Shown here piece after piece: positions 41,339 to 50,151 of a stretch of DNA of 64,000 bases (the first letter of the stretch is position 1; every line of letters begins with the position of its first letter). Made by a program: the position numbers and the translations under genes. The stretch lies in the NCBI GenBank assembly GCA_910579845.1, contig CAJTWL010000003.1, positions 1 through 64,000 of the forward strand, in the 5' to 3' direction. The stretch is from an uncultured Muribaculaceae bacterium (GTDB lineage: Bacteria > Bacteroidota > Bacteroidia > Bacteroidales > Muribaculaceae). The notes below the pieces were generated by a model. That model had not been told where the DNA came from and did no database searches. It was given only the letters and a program-made list of their open reading frames with translations.

Positions 41339-41904
41339 ATTTCTTCAAGTCCTCTTTTAGGAACATGATGTATACCATTGGGGTCTCTCCAATATTTGAT
41401 GTCACCATCCTTGATCGGTTCCAGAACTGCCTGTTCAGCAGGATAGCCTAATGCAACAATGTATGTGGGATTTAAACTTTCCGGAATATCCAGTATCTCT
41501 TTTAATTTTATCTGATTGAACGACTTTATTATGCATGTTCCCAATCCGCTTGCGGTGGCTCCAAGTGTCAATGCCTCAAGTTGAAGCCCCTCGTCACACA
41601 TAGGGTTGTCTGTAAGGCTGAGATCCAGACATTGAATCAGATATGCTGTTGGTCTTTCTCCGTACTCCGGTCCTGCCCAATCCTTCAGGTATCCTGCCCA
41701 TGCAAGTAATGGAAAAACAATTGCACATTCCTTTGGATTGTTGACTATCCTGTATTTCAGAGGTTGAAGATTCCTTCCTGACGCACATAGCGTGGACAAA
41801 GATACAATATCCTTAAGTGTTTCATATGATATCTCTTTGCTTTGATCAAATCTCCGGTACGAGCGGTTCTTAATCAACAATTCTTTAAGTTCATTAAATT
41901 CCAT
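41326..41904 (-). CDS. Nitroreductase-family flavoprotein
   Basis: A 192-residue FMN-dependent oxidoreductase. NRSYRRFDQSKEISYETLKDIVSLSTLCASGRNLQPLKYRIV is the N-terminal FMN-binding pattern (R-S-x-R-x-F), and EALTLGATASGLGTCIIKSFNQ and VALGYPAEQ complete the fold. The substrate is unknown. It is the first gene upstream of fba on the minus strand and carries the fba promoter in its last codons. A terminator separates it from the SusC/SusD operon. Confidence 0.92.
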   Translation of the reverse strand: MEFNELKELLIKNRSYRRFDQSKEISYETLKDIVSLSTLCASGRNLQPLKYRIVNNPKECAIVFPLLAWAGYLKDWAGPEYGERPTAYLIQCLDLSLTDNPMCDEGLQLEALTLGATASGLGTCIIKSFNQIKLKEILDIPESLNPTYIVALGYPAEQAVLEPIKDGDIKYWRDPNGIHHVPKRGLEEILVK

Positions 41905-41957
41905 GCTAATCTATATTGATATTTATGCATAAATGTAACAAAATATTCATAGATATC

Positions 41958-41997
41958 AAAATCTCCCGATTGCATACAGTTGCAACCCGGAGATTTT
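41958..41997 (-). terminator. Terminator after the SusC/SusD operon
   Basis: AAAATCTCC and GGAGATTTT close a long hairpin whose inner part (TTGCA/TGCAA) also pairs. It lies 56 bases beyond the last gene of the operon on the minus strand. Confidence 0.7.
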
Positions 41998-42005
41998 GTA
42001 TAGAG

Positions 42006-42023
42006 TATTTTTAAAAAAGCTCT
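42006..42023 (-). repeat. Dispersed 18-base repeat end (copy 3)
   Basis: The minus strand reads AGAGCTTTTTTAAAAATA, one base different from the copies at 1645 and 17373. It lies between the operon's last gene and its terminator. Confidence 0.45.
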
Positions 42024-42052
42024 TAATTCAGAATCAGATTATAGGTGATCAA

Positions 42053-43279
42053 TTATTCAAAATGCATGTTTCTGAAAGATAGTTCACGTTTGTCCTGACC
42101 TCCAAAGTCGATACGGATTCTGTTCCTGTTCACAATCTTGCCGCTTCCGTTTGCTTCCGGAACCCACATGCCGTCATAGTCGAATTTGGAATTGAAGAAC
42201 GGTCTGAGATCGACTCGTACAGTCTTCCAGAAACCGTTGGTCATACGGAGACCATTGTATGTTCCGTTGGATGTGACAGTATCCGGCAGTTTGATATCAA
42301 CCATATCATTTGCGGATCCCGGTGCGTTACCCTTGTAGAATATCTGTACACCGGAGATATTCTGTACCGATTTATAACGGAAAACAAGTGTTGTGCCTGC
42401 CGGTTTACCGGTAAGGGTTGTATATATGTACGGATCGGAACCGGATGTCAGAATATTGAATTCATTCTTGTTTTCATCCGTCCAATTGATGGTCATCTGG
42501 TTGGCTGTGCCATATACGTTTGTCGGGAAATATTCGATTGCAGAGTTGAAGATATCTTCTGCCGGAGGTTGTACCTGGAAAGTAGCGGTCATAGTTTCCG
42601 ATTTCTCTCCTGATTCGTTGTCCACAATATAATATTCGACTTTACAATCTGTCTCAACAGGAAGAGAGTTGATTACTTCTGTGTGAGGTGTTGTCGCATT
42701 TACTTCTCGTGTAAGCATAGGGAGTTCATCAAAACTCAATCTCTTTGCATAATAGAAGTAATCTTTCCATGACATCACAAGTTTTATATCTGCATTAAGA
42801 CTGTTATCCCAGGTAACGGTTGCAGATTCAACTCCAGGTTCAAATTTTACAGATTTTACTATATATTCCTTAGCCATTGCCTTGGACTGAGGAGTACCCT
42901 TCACTGTTGTAGAGGCTGAGGCATTGTTGGCAAATGAATAGTTTGTCAAAGTGAACTCATATTCATTTGTATCGTTGAAACCGCCGATAAGAGCCTTTAT
43001 TCTGCCGGGATTCTCAGGATCTACACTATATTTGCTTACCTTTCGGTTTACCCGTTCACCATTTGCATCCACATAAGAGACAAGGGTGTAATAATAATTC
43101 TCATTCTCCGGTATATCCCAGGTCAGAATTACCGAACTGATAAACGATTCAGCCTGCAGATCCGCAACCGGTTCCATTTCCGTATCGACTGCGACATCTT
43201 TGTTGGCGTAGTCATCGCCACAACTTCCACATATTATAGTGAGAATAGCGATAAACGGTAATAATATATATTTTTTCAT
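42053..43279 (-). CDS. Surface lipoprotein of the SusC/SusD locus (candidate glycan-binding protein)
   Basis: A 408-residue protein with a lipoprotein signal (IICGSC, Cys 20). Two fibronectin-III-like or Ig-like domains (about 35-130 and 135-235; SVILTWDIPENENYYYTLVSY, SATVTWDNSLNADIKLVMSW) precede a beta-sandwich domain (about 245-408) ending in GGQDKRELSFRNMHFE. This arrangement is that of SusE/SGBP-type proteins, resembling DUF4959/DUF4998-like families, but the exact family is not certain. It is the last gene of the operon, 36 bases after susD; a role in binding the substrate at the cell surface is inferred from position. Confidence 0.75.
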   Translation of the reverse strand: MKKYILLPFIAILTIICGSCGDDYANKDVAVDTEMEPVADLQAESFISSVILTWDIPENENYYYTLVSYVDANGERVNRKVSKYSVDPENPGRIKALIGGFNDTNEYEFTLTNYSFANNASASTTVKGTPQSKAMAKEYIVKSVKFEPGVESATVTWDNSLNADIKLVMSWKDYFYYAKRLSFDELPMLTREVNATTPHTEVINSLPVETDCKVEYYIVDNESGEKSETMTATFQVQPPAEDIFNSAIEYFPTNVYGTANQMTINWTDENKNEFNILTSGSDPYIYTTLTGKPAGTTLVFRYKSVQNISGVQIFYKGNAPGSANDMVDIKLPDTVTSNGTYNGLRMTNGFWKTVRVDLRPFFNSKFDYDGMWVPEANGSGKIVNRNRIRIDFGGQDKRELSFRNMHFE

Positions 43280-43315
43280 TTATTGAAAGAATTTAAAATT
43301 TAAACTTTCCGAATA

Positions 43316-45115
43316 TTACCATCCCGGATTTTGCCAATTAATACCAGTGTGCTGAAGCATCTTGTTTACTTCAGTCTGATTAATCGGGAAACGGTAGAAC
43401 TTGGAGTCAGAACAGTGTCTGTCTGCAAGTTTGATACGCTGATAATCGTAAGAACCATCATCCTTTTTGGTAATTTCCATACCTGTCACAAACTTATCGG
43501 TCTGATCGAGAATCATCCAGCGGCGAACATCATAGAAACGGTGATCTTCGAAGGCAAGCTCAACGCGACGTTCTTTACGGTAACGGCGCTCGAAGTCTGC
43601 TTTGCCCATACCGGTTGGCAGTCCTGGCATCCCTACGCGCTTACGAACAGCGTTGACAGCATCCACTGCTGACATTCCTCCATATTTCTGATCCGGCGAT
43701 CCTGCCTGATATGCGGCTTCTGCGAAGTTCAGATAAAGCTCTGCAAGACGGAAGATAGGCATGAATCCATCGGATGCGTGAGAGCTGTCGGAAACATAAT
43801 TGTTGAATTTTCTGATGTAATATCCGGTGCGTGTGAAACGGACATCGGTAGCCTTATCAGAGATTCCGCAATTGCCGCCAACATAAGTATATAGGATTGA
43901 GTTGGCATTGTTCAAGTTTCGCTGACAGCCGTTGTAATATATGGATGCGTAGAAACGCGGGTCCCGGTTTGCATATGGATTGCTTTCGTCATAACTTGAG
44001 GCTGAGTTCACATTCGGCTGCAGATGGTCCTTATCAAGGTAACCAAGGATAGGTTCGGTTCCATCAATCATGTCATATGAATCTACGAGTTCCTGAGAGG
44101 GGCAAGGACCTGCCTCTTTCATAGCGCTGTTCATCGGTGTACCTGCATACTGCCATATTTTTAGACGGGTTCCCGATTTAAGAAACGACTCCTTGTCATT
44201 CACGCGGGAAGGATCATTTGCGGTTATAAAGTAGTTGTCATAGCAGTTGATAGCGGCATTGGCAGATGGTACGTTGTCATATAGAGCGGCACCGTGGGCA
44301 AGGCACTTGTCAAGGGCGTCTTTTGTAATCTCTGCGGCATATGCCCATGTATATTTGCCTGTGCCGTCAGGATTATTCAGAGGACTCGCCGCATACAGAG
44401 CTACCTCGGAACGGATTGCATGAGCAATGAAACGGGTCATGGAAGATGCGTATTGTTCCACCCATTTGAATCCGACGGAGAGACCTTCGTTTTCCGGACA
44501 TTCCAAAGCTTCATCGCAATCTTTGATGATGAAATCGGCACATTCCTCGAATGACGCCCTTTTTGCTGTAGCATAATTGTAATCCATAGGCAGCGGCTCG
44601 CTGATAAGAGGCACACCGCCATAGCGTTTTACAAGCTGCCAATAATAGAATGCTCTCAATACCTTGGCCTGCGCAATCCAGCCGTTCTTTTGTGTGGTAT
44701 CGAACGGATAAGTGGCAACCGCAGGATCATTGATATTTTTAATGAACACATTACAGTTGTATATGGCTCCGAAATATGTGTCCCAGTAATCGATACCTTT
44801 TGATGTTATAGGAAAGGAAGATGCCGAAGCTTTCCCGCTGTACCAGTTGTTGATGATATGGGTGATACCGTCGTTGGCATCCTGAGCCTCATCGCTGAAC
44901 CCGGCAAGCATCAGTGTTGTCGTTCCTCCATATGTAAGAGTGGTCTTGGGCAGAGCGTTTGAAAGCTGCGCGAACATCTGGACCGTACGGTCGTGACGGG
45001 AGAAAATATCCTTCATCTCCAGACGTCCGTCATTATCCATATCGAGCGCATCAGAGCATGATACTGCTCCGAGAGCAACAAGTCCAATAGAGAATATTTT
45101 AAATATAGATTTCAT
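43316..45115 (-). CDS. SusD/RagB-family outer-membrane lipoprotein (pair 1)
   Basis: A 599-residue SusD homologue, the lid-like lipoprotein that captures glycan or peptide ligands for its SusC partner. The lipobox GAVSC gives Cys 20. VLRAFYYWQLVKRYGGVPLI is the SusD signature, MPIFRLAELYLNFAEAAYQAG and AVNAVRKRVGMPGL follow, and RYRKERRVELAFEDHRFYDVRRWMI is the C-terminal RagB/SusD motif. It lies 11 bases after the susC-like gene. The ligand cannot be named. Confidence 0.95.
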   Translation of the reverse strand: MKSIFKIFSIGLVALGAVSCSDALDMDNDGRLEMKDIFSRHDRTVQMFAQLSNALPKTTLTYGGTTTLMLAGFSDEAQDANDGITHIINNWYSGKASASSFPITSKGIDYWDTYFGAIYNCNVFIKNINDPAVATYPFDTTQKNGWIAQAKVLRAFYYWQLVKRYGGVPLISEPLPMDYNYATAKRASFEECADFIIKDCDEALECPENEGLSVGFKWVEQYASSMTRFIAHAIRSEVALYAASPLNNPDGTGKYTWAYAAEITKDALDKCLAHGAALYDNVPSANAAINCYDNYFITANDPSRVNDKESFLKSGTRLKIWQYAGTPMNSAMKEAGPCPSQELVDSYDMIDGTEPILGYLDKDHLQPNVNSASSYDESNPYANRDPRFYASIYYNGCQRNLNNANSILYTYVGGNCGISDKATDVRFTRTGYYIRKFNNYVSDSSHASDGFMPIFRLAELYLNFAEAAYQAGSPDQKYGGMSAVDAVNAVRKRVGMPGLPTGMGKADFERRYRKERRVELAFEDHRFYDVRRWMILDQTDKFVTGMEITKKDDGSYDYQRIKLADRHCSDSKFYRFPINQTEVNKMLQHTGINWQNPGW

Positions 45116-45126
45116 TTATTCAAAAA

Positions 45127-48100
45127 TTAGAAAGTTACTTTAACTCCGAGATTAATCACGCGATATGTCGGGAAAGCGGAGAGGTCTCCGATTTCCGGAT
45201 CGATGTGTTTCGAACGGAGATGGGAAATTGTAAATAAATTCTGACCGTTAAGGGCGAAACGAATCTTGCTTGCCTTGATTTTACGGCAGATGCTTAAAGG
45301 TAGGTTATAAGCTATCTCTGCGTTTCTCAGCTTGAAGTAAGATCCATCCTGAATGAAGTAATCATTATCTGTCAGACTTGTAGAGTTTGATATACTCAAA
45401 GCGGGATATTCAATTGTCTCGCCGTTGAGCCAGCGCTCTTCTGTCCATGCATTCATATGAATGTCAGAGAAAACGCCCTGGTTTGGAGTCTCATATGATC
45501 CTGCGCCGCTGAGTGCGACTGAACGCTTTGCCGTACCCTGGAACAGGAAGCTTACCTCGAAGTTCTTGTAAGAAAATCCTCCATTGATTGTATAATAGCC
45601 ACGCGGAACGTTGCTGTAGCCGATAGGAGCCTTATCTTTGGGATCAATTTTACCGTCACCGTTAAGATCCTTATATTTGAAATCTCCCAGACGAGGAGTC
45701 CCAAGTGCCGAATAATCAAGACCGCAACCGGTAATTTCATCGGTGAAGTTGAAGAAACCGTTTCCATTGCTGTAATCAATTACATATCCCCATTTCTGAC
45801 CGATGCTCTGCCCTTGCTTTGCATAAGGCATGTAATAGCCTTCGCGATATGTTTCCTTCATGTCTGTCATGGTGTTGTGGTTGTAGCTGTAAGAACCGCC
45901 TACAAACACAGTCCAGTCTCTGTTTATAGGTTTTGTGTAAAGTGCCGCTACTTCAAAACCTTTATTTTTGATTTTGCCTTCGTTGACGAGCGGATAATAC
46001 TCAAGCGGCACACCCTGGAAAGATGGGATGATTGTGGATGAGGATATTAGCACATTGTCGCAATTCTGTTTATAATAGTCGAAAGAAACGTTCAATTCAT
46101 TATTGAAGAACGCAAGATCGATGCCGACATTAAATTTCTTTATTTTCTCAGGAGCCAGCAACGGGTTTCCTCTCATGAATTGATTCCCCTGCCAGTCTAC
46201 ATTATCGGCATAAAGCATGCGTCCGGTATCGGACAGCTGGTCGTTGTCATTGATACCCCAGGACACGCGGGGCTTGATAAGACTTACCCAAGGTTTGATG
46301 CCACGTAGGAATGATTCGTCCGATGCGATCCAGGTCGCAGACACAGAAGGTGTCCAATGGAAGCGATGATCCGGATGGAATTGTTCTGAGCCTGAATAAG
46401 CTATATCGCCTCTGATGAAATATCTGTCCATGAAACCATATGTGGCTGTAAGACCCATTGACTGACGTTTGTAAGGAAGGATCTCGGAACCGGAGTTGTT
46501 TTCTATCTCACGGTTCTGATGCATGAAATATGCCATGGCGCTTACATAGTTGTTGCCGAATGTGCGTTTATAGTCGATACGAGCCATCAGGTTTAGGTTG
46601 TAATACATCTGACGGGTCTTGGAATAACTTAGAGGTGTATTCTCTGAAGAACCGAGACGGGTGTATTCAAGTACATCATTGTTGTTGGAGCGAACCCAAA
46701 GCTGATAATCCTGAGCAGTAGTCTGCTTATTGTTCGAACTTGTCTGGTACGCCACAATACCGGAAATTGAAAGACCCTTGGTTACTCCGGAGAGGTCTGC
46801 CGTCAGACCGCCCTGGGCATTGATGTCTGTTTTCAGGAATTCAATGAATCCACTTCGGTTCAGCATACCGTAAACGGGATTGTTTACACCATCGATAGTT
46901 ACAATCTGATTGCCGTTTGCAAGAGCATTGCCTTCGCTATCGAAAAGCGGGGTCGTAGGATTACCCAGTGTAGGCGGTAATTTGAATAAAGCCTCATAAA
47001 CATTCGCATTGCTGTCGCCGGCTGTTCTGATAGCGTTGATAGAACCGCTGATTCCCATAAATGCGCTGAGCCAGTTATTGATTTTAACATCCACATTAGA
47101 ACGGAAGTTAAATCTGTTGGTGGCAGGAGACGGGTTATATCTCCAATGTTTGTTCTCCTCGGTTTTAAACGGTGATGATTCATGCATGTAGTTGACGTTG
47201 GCGAAATATTTGACACGCTCGGTACCGCCTGATATCGTCAGTCCGGCACGTGTCATCCACATGGTCTTCTTGAACAGGTCTCCGTAAAAGTCGCTGTTCG
47301 GATACAGATCATTTGCAGGATCATCATAACCGTCAATTGCCTGCTGGGAGAAGAGCGCGAATGTCCCAAGACCGTCATTAAAGGCAGCCTGGTTACGAAG
47401 ACGGGCATAATCTCCGGCTGAAATTTTCATTGGCGTTTTTGTAACCTGCTGTAGAGATTCGTCAGCATACACGGATACTCTTGGAGTTCCGATCTTACCG
47501 TGTTTTGTAGAGATCACAATAGCACCGTTGCCACCCTGAATGCCGTATATAGCCATTGCTGAAGCGTCTTTAATAACTGTTACAGTCTCGATCTCTTCGG
47601 GAGTGATATATGTATAGTTGACGTTCGGGCAAACCTGACCGTCGATGATGATAAGAGGCTTGTTTCCGTTGGCGGTGGTCAGACCACGGATAATCATTGA
47701 CAATCCGTTGGCGCTTGAGGAGGATGTGCCTCGTCCGGGCTCGCCATTGTTCTCCATTACTGTAAGACCCGGAAGACGACCGGCAAATGTCTTGCCGACA
47801 TTGGATTCAGGAGATTTTGCAAGTACGTTGCCGGTTACAGTCGATACTGCACCGGTGAGTTCACGTCGAGTGACTTTATAGTAACCGAGGTCTATGATCT
47901 CATCAAGAGGACCTGAAGGCTCACCCATTGAGATGTTGCCGTTTGTCTGTGCTCTTTTGAGGTCTATATTCTTGGCATTCAAACCTACATACTGGCATAC
48001 TATGCCGTCGCTGCCGTCATTTACGGTCAGTTCATAGTATCCGTCGGCATCGGTGATGGCTTGATTGCCGAAATTTTTACTGTTTACAACAGCACCTATC

Positions 48101-48240
48101 ACCGGCAGCCCATCGGCATCGGTAACGACACCTGAGATCTTGACCGGGTTCGCAGCTGTCTGGGAATAAGTCGGCAGTATGGAAAATGCCATCAATGCCC
48201 CGGCTGCAAATATTTTGATTTTTCGTTTCATAAAATTCAT
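45127..48240 (-). CDS. SusC/RagA-family TonB-dependent transporter (pair 1)
   Basis: A 1037-residue outer-membrane transporter. A signal peptide (to about 30) is followed by a carboxypeptidase-regulatory-like domain (about 32-100, KISGVVTDADGLPVIGAVV), the TonB-box and plug region (LDEIIDLGYYKVTRRELTGAV, FAGRLPGLTVMENNGEPGRG, IIRGLTTANGNKPLIIIDG) and a 22-strand barrel ending in VINLGVKVTF with terminal Phe. The TonB-box stretch is diverged from the VVVGYGTQ form of its neighbour. Starts at 48240 or 48231 are possible. It pairs with the SusD 11 bases downstream. Confidence 0.95.
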   Translation of the reverse strand: MNFMKRKIKIFAAGALMAFSILPTYSQTAANPVKISGVVTDADGLPVIGAVVNSKNFGNQAITDADGYYELTVNDGSDGIVCQYVGLNAKNIDLKRAQTNGNISMGEPSGPLDEIIDLGYYKVTRRELTGAVSTVTGNVLAKSPESNVGKTFAGRLPGLTVMENNGEPGRGTSSSSANGLSMIIRGLTTANGNKPLIIIDGQVCPNVNYTYITPEEIETVTVIKDASAMAIYGIQGGNGAIVISTKHGKIGTPRVSVYADESLQQVTKTPMKISAGDYARLRNQAAFNDGLGTFALFSQQAIDGYDDPANDLYPNSDFYGDLFKKTMWMTRAGLTISGGTERVKYFANVNYMHESSPFKTEENKHWRYNPSPATNRFNFRSNVDVKINNWLSAFMGISGSINAIRTAGDSNANVYEALFKLPPTLGNPTTPLFDSEGNALANGNQIVTIDGVNNPVYGMLNRSGFIEFLKTDINAQGGLTADLSGVTKGLSISGIVAYQTSSNNKQTTAQDYQLWVRSNNNDVLEYTRLGSSENTPLSYSKTRQMYYNLNLMARIDYKRTFGNNYVSAMAYFMHQNREIENNSGSEILPYKRQSMGLTATYGFMDRYFIRGDIAYSGSEQFHPDHRFHWTPSVSATWIASDESFLRGIKPWVSLIKPRVSWGINDNDQLSDTGRMLYADNVDWQGNQFMRGNPLLAPEKIKKFNVGIDLAFFNNELNVSFDYYKQNCDNVLISSSTIIPSFQGVPLEYYPLVNEGKIKNKGFEVAALYTKPINRDWTVFVGGSYSYNHNTMTDMKETYREGYYMPYAKQGQSIGQKWGYVIDYSNGNGFFNFTDEITGCGLDYSALGTPRLGDFKYKDLNGDGKIDPKDKAPIGYSNVPRGYYTINGGFSYKNFEVSFLFQGTAKRSVALSGAGSYETPNQGVFSDIHMNAWTEERWLNGETIEYPALSISNSTSLTDNDYFIQDGSYFKLRNAEIAYNLPLSICRKIKASKIRFALNGQNLFTISHLRSKHIDPEIGDLSAFPTYRVINLGVKVTF

Positions 48241-48262
48241 CTTAGATCTTTGAAAATAATAT

Positions 48263-50128
48263 TTACCATCCGGGATTCTGCCAATCCACTCCGGTGGTCG
48301 TTTTCAGACGTTCTGCTTCTGATGTGGAAAGAGGAAGGAGGAGGTCTCGGTTGTCAGCACCACCACGTTCCTTATTCCAGATATTTTTTCTTTCATATTT
48401 GAAAGTCCCGTCACTGTTTTTTGTGATGTGCATGGCGGTGAGCCAAGAGCATGTAGCGTGCAGGTCTCCGTCGGGCTTTTGCCAGCGACGAAGGTCAAAG
48501 TAGCGATGCTCTTCCCATGCGAGTTCTACGCGACGTTCATTACGAATTCTAAGAATTGTGTTCTTTTGATCGAGGTCAGTAGGAAGATCCGGCATTTGAA
48601 CGCGTTTTCTTACCTCGTTTGCCGCGTTACGGGCGGCTTCAAGGTATCCCGCTTCGGCGGCCGCTTCCGCGAGGTTAAGATAAATTTCTGCAAGACGATA
48701 GAATTTCCATGGGAGCATATCATTATATACATTGCCTGACCCTCCGTCTGTATTTGGTTTTATAAGCTTGCATGGAAGATAACCTGTGCGTGTATTGGTG
48801 CGTCCTGAAGATTTGATTTCATGTTTACCACCGGTGTAAGCGTTGACAGTATTCGATTTGCCATTCCATATATAGGTCGAACCATTGTGAAGCACGGTCT
48901 GATCAAGACGGGGATCGCGATACATGTATGGATTCGCAGGATCGTAAAGCGTGTTGCGGGGATTATAGTTCGGCTGAAGATGTTGCTCGTCAAGATACGG
49001 TTTCTCAAGATCAAGTACAGGCTCTCCGTCGATTGTCTCAAATGCGTCTACAAGTTCTTGTGTCGGACCGGCGCCGCAATATGCGGTATTGTTTTCGGAT
49101 GAACCGATATAACCGATATGCCATATCCAATGCCCGTTATTCACACGGTGCTGGAAGATTGTTTCCGTGTCTTTGGGTGATGCTGATATCTGACATTTTG
49201 TGGCTACGAGTTCCCGAAATGCGTTGGCGGGTCCATCTCCATATATTTTTGTGTTCTGGCATTTGGTGTAAAGAGCATAGCCGTTGGCTTTCAGTGCTTC
49301 AAGAGCCTCGCTGTTGATTTTGTATGCCCATTCCCAATAGTCGTTCCCTTCATTGAACAGAGGACTGGCGGCTGTAATGCTCATTCTTGACTTGATTGCC
49401 CAGGCAAGAGCCTTTGTCATACGCATGTTTTCGGCTGAAGATGTAATTCTCCATGGAAGGTCGGGACAATCAATGGCATAGTCGCAGTCTTTAATGATGA
49501 AATCAACCACATCCTTCACAGATTCGCGTTTCATTCCTGCATAAGGATTATGCGCCGTGAAGTCATATACCTGATCTACGATAGGAAGCTTGCCGAACCA
49601 TCTTACGAGCTCTGAATAAAAGAAAGCGCGAAGAAGACGTGCCTCTGCTTTAAATCGGGAGCGTTCTGTTTCACTGGTTACGGCGGCTGTGTCTATGTGG
49701 TCAAGGAAAAGATTTATGTTATAGATCTGTCCCCAATAGTTTGCCCAGTAATTACCTATAGCTGTTCCGGTCGCTGTGCCGCCGTTGGCATTTACACCAC
49801 CGGTGTCGCGTAGAGGATGTGAGCTTGCATTGTGACGTGCATTATATATGGAAGTTACAGGTACGCCTGATGTGCCGTCTGCTGAAGACCATGCGTCATC
49901 ACTTAAAACTACCACAAGTGCCTCGAAGTTCTGATATGTATTGGCTTTCTGCGGTATCTTATCATAGCACTTTGCCAACATACCGCTTACCTTTACGGGA
50001 TCACTGAATATTTCCTCCCAGGAAAGAGATCCGTTAGGCGCAGTTTCAAGCACATCGGAACAGGATGACATTGTAACCGATGCCGCGAATAGTGAAAGTG
50101 CCGAAATTATAATTGAACTATATTTCAT
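48263..50128 (-). CDS. SusD/RagB-family outer-membrane lipoprotein (pair 2)
   Basis: A 621-residue SusD homologue with lipobox TMSSC (Cys 23). LLRAFFYSELVRWFGKLPIV, FYRLAEIYLNLAEAAAEAGYLEAARNAANEVRKRVQMP and RIRNERRVELAWEEHRYFDLRRWQ are the family motifs. The calling motifs are like those of pair 1, but overall sequence differs enough to suggest an old duplication or separate recruitment rather than a recent copy. It lies 23 bases after its susC-like gene and 22 bases before the next one, so all five genes form one operon. Confidence 0.95.
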   Translation of the reverse strand: MKYSSIIISALSLFAASVTMSSCSDVLETAPNGSLSWEEIFSDPVKVSGMLAKCYDKIPQKANTYQNFEALVVVLSDDAWSSADGTSGVPVTSIYNARHNASSHPLRDTGGVNANGGTATGTAIGNYWANYWGQIYNINLFLDHIDTAAVTSETERSRFKAEARLLRAFFYSELVRWFGKLPIVDQVYDFTAHNPYAGMKRESVKDVVDFIIKDCDYAIDCPDLPWRITSSAENMRMTKALAWAIKSRMSITAASPLFNEGNDYWEWAYKINSEALEALKANGYALYTKCQNTKIYGDGPANAFRELVATKCQISASPKDTETIFQHRVNNGHWIWHIGYIGSSENNTAYCGAGPTQELVDAFETIDGEPVLDLEKPYLDEQHLQPNYNPRNTLYDPANPYMYRDPRLDQTVLHNGSTYIWNGKSNTVNAYTGGKHEIKSSGRTNTRTGYLPCKLIKPNTDGGSGNVYNDMLPWKFYRLAEIYLNLAEAAAEAGYLEAARNAANEVRKRVQMPDLPTDLDQKNTILRIRNERRVELAWEEHRYFDLRRWQKPDGDLHATCSWLTAMHITKNSDGTFKYERKNIWNKERGGADNRDLLLPLSTSEAERLKTTTGVDWQNPGW

Positions 50129-50151
50129 AGCTTGTATATCTTAAAAAAAAA

